From Acholoe squamosa (lineage: Eukaryota > Annelida > Polychaeta > Phyllodocida > Polynoidae), in NCBI GenBank assembly GCA_949317995.1, contig OX439036.1, forward strand, positions 110,401,669-110,465,668: a stretch of 64,000 bases of DNA. Direction: 5' to 3'. Of this stretch, positions 32,601-43,149 are shown one piece after another. The notes below the pieces were generated by a model. The model searched no databases, was not told the DNA's origin, and saw only the letters and a list, made by a program, of their open reading frames with translations. Each line of letters opens with the position of its first letter. Position 1 is the stretch's first letter. The translations under genes and the position numbers were made by a program.

Positions 32601-35600
32601 AGCTGACCAGGGACCAGATGTAAGTCTGGAAGCACAAGTTGAGCAGTTCTGGAAATTGGATGTGGCTCAAACTTTGGCTGGAAGCCTCCCACAGATGTCT
32701 CAAGATGACAAAAGGGTTCTGGATGTCTGGAATGGGTCCATCAAACTAAAAGATAACCATTATGAGATGGACATACCCTTTAAGGTCACACCACCAGATC
32801 TGCAAGACAATAAGAAAATGGCAGAGAAACGCTTACAGAGTCTTGGCAGAAGACTGTCCAAGGATGCCAATCTTCATAAGCTTTACAAGGAAGGTATAGA
32901 GGATTTAGTTCAGAAAGGATATGCAGAACCTGTCCAGGAAAATGAAGATGACAGCAGTGTCAAGTGGTACATTCCTCACCATTCTGTCACAAGTCCAAAT
33001 AAGCCAGGCAAGCTTCGGATTGTCTTTGATTGTGCAGCAGAATATGGTGGCACATCACTAAACAAGCAAGTGCTGCAAGGCCCTGATATGACAAACAAAT
33101 TGATTGGAGTGTTGCTAAGATTCAGGGAAGACCACATAGCAATAATGGGTGACATAGAAGCCATGTTTCATCAAGTACGTGTGTCTCCACAACACAGAGA
33201 TGTACTAAGGTTCCTGTGGTGGAAAGATGGCAACCCTGATCTTCCCCCAGAGACATACAGAATGGCAGTACACTTGTTTGGTGGAGTATGGAGCCCTAGC
33301 TGTGCAAGTTTTGCTCTTAAGCACACAGCTGAGGACCACAAGACTGAGTTTGATGAAGAGACTGTCAAGACTGTAATGGAGAACTTCTATGCTGATGACT
33401 GTCTCAAATCAGTATCAACAGTAAATCAAGCAAAGAGATTGCTGGATGAACTTTGTCAGCTTTTAAGCCTTGGAGGTTTCCGGCTGACCAAATGGATCTC
33501 TAACAACAAAGAGGTCATAGAATCTGTTTCCCCTGAGGACAGAGCAAAGGAGGTCAAAGATCTTGATCTGGACTCAGAGGCACTTCCAGTGGAAAGAGCA
33601 CTAGGTGTTCAATGGGACACTCATGAAGATGTATTTGGCATTAAAATCAAGAAAAAAGAAGTGATATTCACCCGAAGAGGGCTTCTCAGAGTGGTCAGTT
33701 CTGTGTATGACCCTTTAGGTTTTGTATGCCCATTCATTCTCCAAGCAAAGAAGATATTTCAAGATGAATGCAAGAGAGATAAAAGTTGGGATGATGAGCT
33801 GGAGCCTGACAATGTAAAGAAGTGGAAAAGGTGGTTGGAAGAACTGCCACATCTTGAAGAGTTCAAAGTGAGACGTTGCCTTGTGCCACAGGACTTTGGT
33901 AAGTGTGTGAAGATCCAACTTCACCACTTTTCTGATGCATCTGAAGAAGCTTACGGCACAGCATCTTATCTTCGTGTGGTAAATGAACAAGGACAAATCC
34001 ACTGCTCCTTCCTGTTAGGCAAATCAAGACTTGCTCCCATCAAGCACATGACAATTCCCAGACTAGAGTTATCAGCAGCTGTGATTGCTGTGAAGATGGA
34101 CAGCTTACTGCGAAGAGAACTTCGTCTGAAAATCACAGAATCCATCGTTTGGACTGACAGTATGATAGTCTTGCAGTACATCAAGAACACTACCAAGAGG
34201 TTCCAGACTTTTGTTGCCAACAGAGTAGCAATCATCCATGATGGATCTTTACCAAGTCAATGGAGGTATGTAGATACCAAATCAAACCCAGCAGATGATG
34301 CTTCATGTGGCCTCAGTGCAAATGAAATTCTGTCTAGCAAAAGATGGAAACAGGGACCGGACTTCTTGTGGGAGAATGAGTCCCAGTGGCCGGTTGTTCC
34401 TCAAACATCTCCTGACATGCTAGCAGATGACCAAGAAGTGAAGAAAGAAGCAAAGGCATGTGTTGTAGTCACTGATGCACCTGATCACTTGGAGCAAATG
34501 TTCAAGCGGTACTCAAGCTGGTATCGTCTAAAAAGGGCAATTGCATGGCTGATCCGCTTCTGTGATTGGCTGACAAAAGGAAAGCCTAAACTGACTCCTA
34601 GCCTAACTGTTGATGAACTTCAAAATGCAGAGAGAAGCATTATCAAGCATGTACAACAAAATTGTTATTCAGATGAGTTCAGAAGCCTAAAATCAGGCAA
34701 GCAAGTGTCTCACAAGAGCACAATCTTCAAATTGGAGCCATTCAGAGATGAGGATGGTATGCTCAGAGTACAGGGCAGACTTCAAAGTGCACCGATAATT
34801 GACTCGGCCAAGCACCCTTTGATACTGCCTAAGGACCATCATATTGCAGAGCTTATTGTGCGACACACACATGAATGGACCTCCAGACACTCAGGTAGAG
34901 AGTATGTACTCTCAAAGGTCCGAGAAAAATACTGGATACCACAAGGACGTCCCTTAGTGAATAAGGTATTGCAGAAATGTATCATATGCAAGAAACTGAG
35001 AGGACAGTTAGGAGTTCAAAAGATGGCAGACTTGCCAACAGACAGAGTCACACCTCACAAGCCTCCCTTCACCTACACTGGTGTGGACTGTTTTGGCCCA
35101 TTTTATGTAAAAAGGGGCCGTAGTCAAGAAAAGAGGTATGGCTGTCTTTTCACCTGCTTAACAACCAGAGCAATACATATAGAAATCCTCAGCTCAATGG
35201 ATGGTGATTCTTTCATCAACTCACTAATCAGGTTTATCTCTAGGAGAGGAAAACCTGAAAAGATCAGGTCAGACAATGGAACCAACTTTGTTGGAGGAAA
35301 TAAAGAGTTGCGGGAGTCAATTCAAAGGTGGACTCAAGACCACAAGACACAGGAAAGTCTCTTGATCAGAGAGATAAAGTGGGAGTTCAATCCGCCAGCT
35401 GCATCCCACATGGGTGGAGTCTGGGAAAGGCAAATCAGGACAGTACGTAAGGTACTAAACTCCATACTAAAAGATCAAGTCCTGGATGATGAGAGATTGA
35501 ACACAGTATTCTGTGAGGTTGAATACATAGTCAATGGTAGACCACTCACTCCAGTGTCAGATGATCCAAAGGACTTGAAACCTCTCACCCCAAATGACTT

Positions 35601-35964
35601 GCTTCAGTTAGGTGTAGGGCTTAGAGCACCCCCAGGAACCTTCCGAAAGGAAGACGTGTACAGTCGTAGGTGGAGGCATGTACAGTACCTGGCAGACCAG
35701 TTCTGGAAACGATGGGTAAAAGAGTATCTCCCTACACTGCAGCTAAGACAAAAATGGTTAGACACAAAGAGAAATATCCAAACTGATGATCTTGTATTAG
35801 TTATGGATGAGAATCTAGCAAGAAATAGTTGGCCTCTTGGGCGTGTTGTTAAAGCTTTCCCAGGTAAAGATGGTCTAGTTCGATCTGCAGAGGTCAAAAC
35901 TGCTACAAATGTACTTGTCAGACCTATTGATAAGCTTTGTTTGCTTGAGTCAGTCACATCATAG
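29629..35964 (+). CDS. BEL/Pao gag-pol polyprotein, intact
   Basis: Seen: 2111 codons from the first ATG (29629) to TAG at 35962-35964; the frame is open upstream into the LTR but has no earlier ATG. Approximate residues: Glu/Arg/Gln-rich coiled coil 160-265; DUF1759-type Gag region 460-645; zinc knuckles CRICDADGHRVSGC (about 696) and CFNCLDFGNHTSKEC (about 734); aspartic protease with LLDPGS (about 834); reverse transcriptase 1130-1290 with FYADD (about 1254); RNase H starting FSDASEEAYG (about 1433); integrase zinc region H-H-C-C (about 1745-1785); integrase core with VDCFGP (about 1820), SDNGTNF (about 1881) and GGVWER (about 1930); then a DUF5641-type tail. Known: this order without an envelope is characteristic of BEL/Pao. 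All catalytic residues inspected are present, so the element may be active. Protein shows no stops or frameshifts. Confidence 0.95.
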   Translation: MSQIGSRHRESSRMLDPHSVKTEQLVTLRRSRGGYAGYLTKKIDMVIHLMNKDAGLPELKVAVEKMATAFSNFYSVHQEIMDLVVDIQPDRASTEEAVYSQIEGRFVDTKKQYDILLEQQRLQDSIYAHDSVSQVGSGATSRASRASSTRAKAVAKRAALEVKAKALWELQELELTQLQLEQDVEEQQAEARRREEQQRAEARRREEQIREEAERQQEEAEHQRRQKELWLERERKKMELRRQQLQMQFELEAAAAEEDALTKFVEYPDYVYKGSKVSQNISDRHFGNSFASLSKNAVARDDTDVKLQCGGIFTSANDNRVSHHSGGPIGTSTARKPTTFSSNEKEPEVRKSKLNPFAPEWSGSPIAGYQNPFAPEWSGSPITGYNDRRSDETFTIGQVAQIVELVKSPQASDRNSEKQPSDPNLKGINQTLGEIQEKSQSALESQIIQRQMLDVIRLPKTSLMKFDGDPMKYWTFMNAFDASVDKANIEASDKLNRLFEYCTGKASKVIQPCALMAPSEGYKKARSLLKQRFGNDFVISKAWVSKITEGPAVKPNDGEALQDFADDVRGCMETLRAMNKLKEVESQDRMVKILTRLPLYIQTRWRKEAFKIRERFGEYPNFDEFVQFLEMVAGEANDPVFGNIGSVTKEPKGKPSQSKKKGSSFNVSVTDTDTQSKDVKVKPVDQTQKENKPKEYKCRICDADGHRVSGCDKFKKMSLEKRWEVVKEKRLCFNCLDFGNHTSKECKRPKGCQEKECKGKHSALLHQPAKVTKSESSKDEEQKEDQKSQDKQVEAKSYACGQSDIVSSKVALPIVSVYVRGKGQSNYIRTHALLDPGSNKTFCSKDLVKQLEVKGEKTSLSLETLGEGKDMDSLEISLEVTATTGPKKKRRVVQLPRVYALTRFPKLRDSIPSSGDVKKWDHLKDLTVFHKEKSDVTLLIGQDVPDALIPLEVRRGRENEPYATRTILGWTLNGPLQGENQDGSALCNFIQADQGPDVSLEAQVEQFWKLDVAQTLAGSLPQMSQDDKRVLDVWNGSIKLKDNHYEMDIPFKVTPPDLQDNKKMAEKRLQSLGRRLSKDANLHKLYKEGIEDLVQKGYAEPVQENEDDSSVKWYIPHHSVTSPNKPGKLRIVFDCAAEYGGTSLNKQVLQGPDMTNKLIGVLLRFREDHIAIMGDIEAMFHQVRVSPQHRDVLRFLWWKDGNPDLPPETYRMAVHLFGGVWSPSCASFALKHTAEDHKTEFDEETVKTVMENFYADDCLKSVSTVNQAKRLLDELCQLLSLGGFRLTKWISNNKEVIESVSPEDRAKEVKDLDLDSEALPVERALGVQWDTHEDVFGIKIKKKEVIFTRRGLLRVVSSVYDPLGFVCPFILQAKKIFQDECKRDKSWDDELEPDNVKKWKRWLEELPHLEEFKVRRCLVPQDFGKCVKIQLHHFSDASEEAYGTASYLRVVNEQGQIHCSFLLGKSRLAPIKHMTIPRLELSAAVIAVKMDSLLRRELRLKITESIVWTDSMIVLQYIKNTTKRFQTFVANRVAIIHDGSLPSQWRYVDTKSNPADDASCGLSANEILSSKRWKQGPDFLWENESQWPVVPQTSPDMLADDQEVKKEAKACVVVTDAPDHLEQMFKRYSSWYRLKRAIAWLIRFCDWLTKGKPKLTPSLTVDELQNAERSIIKHVQQNCYSDEFRSLKSGKQVSHKSTIFKLEPFRDEDGMLRVQGRLQSAPIIDSAKHPLILPKDHHIAELIVRHTHEWTSRHSGREYVLSKVREKYWIPQGRPLVNKVLQKCIICKKLRGQLGVQKMADLPTDRVTPHKPPFTYTGVDCFGPFYVKRGRSQEKRYGCLFTCLTTRAIHIEILSSMDGDSFINSLIRFISRRGKPEKIRSDNGTNFVGGNKELRESIQRWTQDHKTQESLLIREIKWEFNPPAASHMGGVWERQIRTVRKVLNSILKDQVLDDERLNTVFCEVEYIVNGRPLTPVSDDPKDLKPLTPNDLLQLGVGLRAPPGTFRKEDVYSRRWRHVQYLADQFWKRWVKEYLPTLQLRQKWLDTKRNIQTDDLVLVMDENLARNSWPLGRVVKAFPGKDGLVRSAEVKTATNVLVRPIDKLCLLESVTS

Positions 35965-36267
35965 ACATATCATTGAGTTGTGTTTGTGAATAAAGGTCAT
36001 CTGATGTGATGTTATATTTGATTCAGAGTAACCATGCTCATTGTGTAAATCCCATTGTGTTGTATGAAATAAGAAAAGGATACATGAGACATTGCTATTG
36101 CATTTTGTGTTGTAACTATGGTAATAGTCATACCCAAGATATTGTTTAACATGTCATCAGTTATACAAGGTTGTATACTGTAATCATTTCTGTATGGTTA
36201 AACTTGTTTTTTGATAATTGTAAAGGTTAAAAGGGATTGTAAATGTTCACTTCTAAGGTTCACATTT

Positions 36268-36280
36268 AAGGGGCCGGGAA
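36268..36280 (+). other. Polypurine tract
   Basis: AAGGGGCCGGGAA lies directly before the 3' LTR, where plus-strand priming is expected. From 35965 to 36267 is the untranslated 3' region of the element, with no further frame. Confidence 0.75.
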
Positions 36281-37085
36281 TGTAGTGTAAGGTAAAGAAT
36301 ACAGTAGGGTTGTATAGATTGTCATAAAATAAAGTTTGTATTTTCTGGTTATATCTGTAACATTGAGAATGTCATAGTTTATAACTAAATGGGTTAGAAT
36401 CAAAGTACAGTAAAGGTATGTTGATGGTTGTATGTTTCAATGACCTAGTATTATGTGGTAAGCCTACATCGGCATTCTTGGAACATATCCACTGGCTGAT
36501 CTCATGCCTGCTGATGTCATACTTGTCTCATGTGTACCACTCAGTGTGCTTACTTCATCCTTTTAGCTGATATCATCAGTCACCTGTTTGTCTCCCTATC
36601 TGACATCAGTCTGACCTCATACTTCTGGATGATGTGAGACTCTGATCTCAGCCTTTAGATAGCATATAAAAGCAGGTCCCTCTCTCCTCCTCCTCAATCA
36701 CTACATCTGATCTGTGCTGTTCACATCAACCCTATGGACTACCTTGCTGATATACTGGACTTTGTACCTGAGGACTAAGAGGAGGCAATATTCTTTGTAT
36801 AGGTTATTACCCTGAAGGTTATTATACCAGATTACCCTGAAGGATATATCCATGCTAAGGTTGGACTACTGAATGTTATTGCACACAGTTATGTTCAATG
36901 GACTCTATGCTGAAATGATATTACCTGAGGACATTTGTGTGTTACCATGTGCTACTGTGACAACCATAGGAAATAAGTGTCTACCAAAGGGGATTAGGCC
37001 TCCTGTGGCTACTTCAGCAATAAACCTGTCAACAAGCAACTTGTAACAAAGACTTTGTCTGCAATCATTGGCCAAGGCCACCACA
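36281..37085 (+). repeat. BEL/Pao 3' LTR, 805 bp
   Basis: Same length and sequence as the 5' LTR apart from one substitution seen by eye. TATA box near 36665 and AATAAA near 37019. Followed by GTACA (37086-37090). Confidence 0.95.
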
Positions 37086-37854
37086 GTACAAGTCTCGAAT
37101 AAGTGCCAGTCTTGATTAAGGGCCACGGGCATGGCCTTGCCATTGTTCATTAGTGCTGAGTCTTTGATGTCCCTGGGGGTACATAGGACGCCCCTATCAT
37201 CAGTATGGCATCCCTATTGTCCCGGTTGGTTTGGCATGTTCAACCTCCCGTATCTCTGCAATGCGTGCGCCTGCACACTTGTAACTGCGCATGTGGGGAG
37301 GGGTACCTGTCAGCTACCTGTAGGTCATTGCACATGTGCACAGGTCGCGTCTGCGGCACACCGAGAGCTCAAAACACTCTTGGTGGCCTAGCTCCCTAAA
37401 TAATGGGTCTTTTATCTCCATTATCTGGGCCATGAAGTCTGTGAGATGGCGTTAGCGCCGCCGGAAGTTCACAATGTCGTCTCCTTTATAGCCTATTGTT
37501 AGTGGACTGTGACAGCAGTCAGAATTGTCCTTAAACAATTATATACACTATTGTCCATGGTCAGTGAACCATGAGGTCGGACTGAATTGTCCTTAAACAA
37601 TTATATACACTATTGTCCATAGTCGGTGAACCATGAGGTCGGTTACATTGGTCCCTTACATTATATATGTTCACATAGCTGGTGATCAGTGGACCATGAA
37701 TGCTCATATAGAGTTATATGTAATCATGCCTCATATTATATGCATTAATATAATCATATGTTACAATTTATGGCATTAATAAATACTTGGTAACAGCCAG
37801 GTTGAAATCAATAAGCACCCAGGGACTTATACACGTCAATGCTACACACTCATT

Positions 37855-38208
37855 TAGGGAATGGTCATTATTTATCAATGTGCCTATACATGTGCTCAAA
37901 TTTTTAGGACGGTAACTAATGTCGCCATCCGTCACTTTTTTTAACGCCTGCGTCACTTTTTAAAAACCCCATGTCACAGCGTCACTTTTTACCCATGTAT
38001 AGGCACATCAAGGGTTCACGCAGATGCGCTAATTTTTTTTACGCCCCCCCATCAACGGCAGTCAAAAGTTTTTGCACCCCCACACCCCTCTTTGAGCAGT
38101 GGGTGGGCTTTCTAAAAAGAGGGGTCAAAATTTTTACGTCCCCCCTCACGTGGGTTATAAATTTTTTACGCCCCCCCCCCATTCAGGGCCATTGATACAT
38201 AATGACCC
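37855..38208. mobile_element. Hairpin MITE, AGGGAGTGATCATT-related
   Basis: Ends TAGGGAATGGTCATTATTTA and the inverted ATTGATACATAATGACCC, with TTTTTACGCCCCCCC inner blocks like those of the palindrome arms at 21.5-22 kb. Confidence 0.65.
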
Positions 38209-38907
38209 AGAGATGTCAGTTGGGTATGGGCTCAACCTCTGAAAATTGTTGGGTGTTAGCTATAAAAAGCACCCATTTTGTCTTCATTTCAATCTATTCC
38301 CCTCACTCAAAACCATTAAAACCTCTCTGGAGTGGATGGTCATAGAAATACAATTAAAAACACTGCATCAGAATCTCAGCCAATCAGCAGCCAGCTTGGA
38401 TTCACGTCCTCTGAAGTGACATTTCAGAGATCCTCTGATCTCTGAGAGGTGGTTTGTCTAGAAAAAGGCAGCACAAGGCATGTTTAATTCCACCTGCTGA
38501 AGCCTGAATTATGCTCAGCCTTAGGCTCCCTAGAAGTAGAAGGGCATGTTGTAAGGGTGTATCTATGATTTATGTAATTCTCTCTATCCATATTATGATC
38601 ACAATTTGGAAGAAGCCTCTGAGATGTCTGATTTTTAGGAAAGTTTGAACATCTGAAAACAGACAGACCTCTGAAGGTCTGACATCTCTGATGACCACAA
38701 TTGGCCATTTACTAAAGTTAGGCACTTTAATAACAGCACAGTGGGAGGTGAGAAAAACTGACAGAACTAAGCTTATTTCCAGATATCTTGATAGATGTAT
38801 TTTAAGTTTGATATCAAGGTACCCACCAGCGAAATCTGTGTAAAAAAAGATCAATTATTAACCGATTTACATAGAGTTGAATGTAAAGGTTGATTCATAG
38901 AATATAG

Positions 38908-39649
38908 AGGGAGTGATCATTTTTTAACAACAGGGGGGGCTGGTGGGTTTGAGGGGGGGGTCAGAATTTTCTCAACCCCTTGACCGGGAGGGGGGGGGGT
39001 CAGAATTTTTTCAACCCCTCTGATCATTGAGACGAAAAGTCTGGTAACCTTGGCAACGTGCCGACGTCGGCACACCGGATGCCGGGGACAAAGTGGTGCT
39101 CTGTGTTCGGCACTCCCTGTTATGTACCATAATAAAAATGCTACACTGAAGCCCTGCACATATTTAAATGCAGATTATGGCCGTAATACTGGCCCAATCT
39201 CTTACTGACAGACATGGCATTATCTTCTCTGTCATCCCATTATACTGTGCGGATAATATTGCCATGGATGCCATATTTTGGGAGGATTTAGATATTGAAT
39301 GGTGAACGCAACACTGGAGCATACAAAATTGTCCCCCGCACAATATGGCGCGGTCCATGTGAACATGACACATAACCCTGGCGACATGCTAGGCATCGTG
39401 GTTACCGTCTGCACGAATGGGGGGGTCAAAATAATTTCAACTGTTTTCAGTGGAAACCCCAGCGCGTTACTATAGGGTAAAAGGGCACGTTTGCAGGCGA
39501 TTTTTGGCCCTCATGGGGGGGTCAAAAAAATTTGCCCCATCAAGCGGGCGGTCAGAATTTTGTTCGCGTGTCCGCACACAAACCCACCAGCCCCCCCCCC
39601 TAGGCCTAGCCACTCTCCCCTGACTGTTGTTAAAAAATGATCACTCCCT
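38908..39649. mobile_element. Hairpin MITE, AGGGAGTGATCATT family, with an internal insertion
   Basis: Left AGGGAGTGATCATTTTTTAA, right TTAAAAAATGATCACTCCCT, with GGGGGGTCAGAATTTT blocks. The middle (about 39028-39418) is unrelated and has rough inverted ends GTCTGGTAACC and GGTTACCGTCTGC, perhaps a nested element. Same family as the blocks in 20640-24990. Confidence 0.75.
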
Positions 39650-40179
39650 TAGTAGGCACTTACCTAGTTTTTCAAGACTTTATCCCATTAAACTTATCTA
39701 TGAGCAATGGATAGATCTTGAGAAAAGAAGTGGATTTGCTTTTTAAATTAAGTCTCTATGTCAATTTAAAGTGAAATTATGACCGGTCAAAGGTACCAAA
39801 TCAGACCCAGAATTCTGCCATAGTTAAGAGTTTAATTTGGATCCAATTTTGTGATCAAGCAAGATGAGTCCAAGGTAGACTAGATAACTGAAATGATTAT
39901 TTTTTCAATTTTCGTTTCAGATAAGCAAGATATACCCCCAAGAATGTAAATAATGATACATATTATCATAATCAAACAATGTAAAAGCAAATTTTTGATG
40001 TCATCTTTACCCTTGTCAATGGACCATTCTGGGTATTATTATTATTTTTCATATTTACTAATTTCTTCGCCATATAAAACCTAGGCTCTGCTCACGATCC
40101 ACACTCAACAATCTCCTGTATTCCCCAACAGGAACCAGGATCCATAAGTTATCACGAACTCACTTCCTCCATGAGACTC

Positions 40180-40668
40180 TGTGACATAAGGTAGACGGAT
40201 ATAATAACATTCCAATCATATCTACACCCACACAGCCCCGCTGGAGGATGTGGGATCCACCTGTGGTGCCATATTTGGAATGAGAGGATATTTCACAATC
40301 TCCTCTCAATCCTCATTAACATGATTAACCCACAGGTGGCAATCTCTCCCTATGACACGTGTCTCTATTTCATTGAGCCACGTGTATAGAATATTTCACA
40401 ATACTGTGAGCTGCTCAAGCCCTTTATATAAAAGGCAGCTTGAGCAACTCCCAATCATCTCTCCCAACTTACACCTTACACCTATACCTAGAACCTACGA
40501 CAGGTTGAGCTATAGGATCGGAGGCAGAGCTTAGATCTTGGCGAGTGTTATCAATGTTACCACCTTTATGAAACACTCATGTCAGCTATGCAATAAAAGG
40601 ATCAAATGAACTTCCCTGGATTCCGTGTACATTCACTTCACCACATGTAACCGTCCGTTGACACCCTT
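40180..40668 (+). repeat. Possible solo LTR
   Basis: The region begins TGTGACATAAGG and ends CCGTCCGTTGACA. It has a TATA box (TTATATAAAAG near 40424), then about 165 nt further AATAAAA (near 40592), an LTR-like spacing. No matching target duplication or second LTR was found. From 39650 to 40179 nothing is recognised. Confidence 0.35.
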
Positions 40669-41336
40669 GAACTGCATGCTCTGACAGAACCACGGCAGAA
40701 TAGCGTCTTTGGCTCAGGATGTTTGAATGATCATAACTTCCATTCAAATTGTCATAAAAACTTCATTGAAAAAACAAAACCACTTATTTCTATCACAGCT
40801 ATCAATTTCTCACCATATAAAATGCACACAATAAGGTTTTAATTGATAGGTAAGTGCCCAACATGGGGGAGGTTGGGACAAGTGTCCAGAGATAATCTCG
40901 CCCAAAAAGTTTGCAGGGTGTGTCAAACATACTGCAGCCCCTTAGAAAAAGAAAAGCTAGACATTTTCTAGATGATTTTTATCCATAGAACAGGTGAGAA
41001 CCATTTATTTTTAGGTGCTCAATGATCTTCTCATCATAAAATGGTTTTAAACTTCTGGTTGAACTTCAATGGGGTCAAAGGCAAAATTCCCTGCATTCAA
41101 CCTTGTACAAGAAATATTCATTTTAAAGGTCTAGCCAAGCCTGTTAAAATGAGCCCATGTTTGTAAAGATCCTCCAGTAAATAGCTTCAGAATAAGCTTG
41201 CAAAGAAAGGAGAGTTCAACACTACCCAGTTTCACACCTCTACTGCAGCAGACTCACACACTGGAGGTATTTCAGTGCCTACCCTTAGTAAAGTATTTTA
41301 CTCAAAAACAATATAAAGAGAAGGTTAAATGATGCA

Positions 41337-42364
41337 CATATTCAGAAATACAACCAGTACATTGATAACCCAGAGAATACTGGCAAGTGTAGAATTATCA
41401 AGATGTGTAAAGATGATCTCAATGACATTTATGAAGAGCGTGAATACCTTACGCATACAGAATCACCTAAAATTAGAACCAATATTGCTAAACTCCGGAC
41501 TGACAATAACTGTACACTTGACAGCCTGTCAAGAAGATATAGAGGAAAGAAACCTGTCAATTCTAAGTGCACATTCTGTAATGCTGTGCAAGATGTCAAT
41601 CATGTCTTCTTACATTGTAACATGCCTGAGATGAGAAACGCATGGTCAGTTTTTGAAACAAAATACCTCAAGTTTGTTGATTAGTATTTATAAAAGACAC
41701 GATGACTCTAGGAAACTTTCTCAAATACTAGCAGTGGCCCCATATTGCAAATCATCTAAAAGGCCAGGAGCTGTAAACTGTATATGTGACCCATCCTAAC
41801 AAAGTGGTACTGAAGTCGCACATTTAGAAGCCTACCTATAGGCTTCTCAAGTGGTATAGTGTCAAAAATATCAGATTTTTTAAAATTGATATTTTAGCAT
41901 TTTTCTAACCTATGGGTAGATATCTTTCAGAATCCTTGCCTACTAAACTGAATTTATGCCCTAAATGCCTAGAAGACATAGCTATAGTCTTCTTGGTTAT
42001 ATAGAATTACATGGGAATTATATAGGATTCATAAATTATTATATGTTTAAAATGTCAATTATCTCAGTTTAATCAATTTTTAATTTATCCAACTAAATTT
42101 ACCGACGGAAGATCCTTAGAGGACCACCTGGTTCAAATAGGCAAGTGTTATATACCAAATGAAAGCTCTTGATGAGCTGTAAATGAAATGTCAATAACTA
42201 AACATTTTATATGTGCGACTTCTGTACCATTTTGTAAGGATGGGTCACATATACTCATGATATAAAATCTGTCTACAACATTGTAAATGAAAACCTGGTG
42301 CTGACATAAGAAGTGTACCTGTACATTAGACTAGTCAATAAAGCCATCTTGAATCTTGAATCTA
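41337..42364 (+). mobile_element. Non-LTR retrotransposon 3' fragment with a nested MITE
   Basis: Bases 41337-41684 encode the C-terminal part of a non-LTR polymerase: LRTDNNCTLDSLSRRYRG followed by the cysteine motif CTFCNAVQDVNHVFLHC (CX2C...HX4C). The frame stops at 41684. The 3' end is CAATAAAGCCATCTTGAATC near 42337-42356 with a TTGAATCT tail. It is 5'-truncated and dead, and interrupted at 41781-42253. Confidence 0.75.
41781..42253. mobile_element. MITE with TATATGTGACCCATCC termini nested in a LINE
   Basis: Left TATATGTGACCCATCCTAAC, right GTAAGGATGGGTCACATATA. Subterminal GGTACTGAAGTCGCACAT pairs with GTGCGACTTCTGTACC. The AT-rich middle has no frame. Confidence 0.8.
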
Positions 42365-43149
42365 AAGTTTAGTAAATTTGATTTCACTATTTCAGCTAGC
42401 CCAGGGGCTGTGTACAAATGACGTCATGCAGGAGGGGGGGAGGGGGGGTCCCACTTCCCATGACCAAGCATGACAAGGGGGGGAGGGGGGTTCATGGGCT
42501 GCATGACATCATGTCATGAAGAAATGAAAATTTGTTTTGGTTTTGGCAATATAATACCTATAGGCCCTACATGCATGCCTTCCTCAGACATCTCATTCAA
42601 TGACCCTCCCCCTCCCACTCCATGAGGTATCTTGCTCCTCTCCCAATCCACCCCCTCCCGTTGTTGAGGAGTTATCCCTTGGAGCTTTCCACCACCCTGT
42701 TGCTATTTTCATTGAGGAGATGCTTGGGGAGATGTAAAAGGGACTTCCCCCTTAGTTTACTCTCCACATCTTTGTCTGAATGGAACTCTATGGGACTGCA
42801 GGTACTACAGTAAAATCCTGAGGTGACTCAATTGCTTTGTTATTTCATAAATTGGAAGTATGATTGCAATTGATGGTCTTCTGAGAATATGTGATACTTT
42901 CTGAGATCTTGTATTGGACTATTGACCTAGACAGTTTTTAGGACCTTTTGTGACAGGAAATACTTGTATATGATCACTACCATAATACTCTGTGTATTAG
43001 GTATGGATATAGTGCATCCTGCATATAAGGACCCATAAGCCCAGGGGGGCACCCTCTATGTAATGTATACACATATGTGTGGCAGGCAAGGGAACTTTTT
43101 CTGGGTAAAGTCCCTAGCAAGCGTCCTGTTTCAGCCACAAATGTCCCTA
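42365..43149. other. Intergenic, G-rich repeat fragment
   Basis: At 42405-42500 the words GGGGCTGTGTACAAATGACG and TGCAGGAGGGGGGGAG match, inverted, a G-rich copy at 44885-45030. No gene is seen. Confidence 0.55.

Larger units (their letters stand above)
28770..37085 (+). mobile_element. Full-length BEL/Pao LTR retrotransposon
   Basis: The order is GTACA duplication, 805-bp LTR, short leader, one long gag-pol frame, polypurine tract, 805-bp LTR, GTACA duplication. The near-identical LTRs and the intact frame indicate a very recent insertion. It lies about 0.63 kb upstream of the ERCC6L2 start codon, transcribed away from that gene. No envelope-like frame is visible. Confidence 0.95.
37091..39650. 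other. Intergenic, repeats only
   Basis: No host gene is seen. A direct duplication of about 62 bp (unit GAATTGTCCTTAAACAATTA, 37522-37641) and two hairpin MITEs (listed separately) are present. Bases 38210-38900 hold unrecognised sequence with a small palindrome TCAGAGATCCTCTGATCTCT. Confidence 0.6.

Noticed and set aside
28765..37090. Endogenous retrovirus with an envelope gene
   Set aside because: The domain order and integrase tail are BEL/Pao and no frame follows the polymerase before the polypurine tract.
40180..40668. Confident solo LTR
   Set aside because: TATA and AATAAA spacing is suggestive, but no target duplication or second LTR was found, so it is listed only as a low-confidence possibility.
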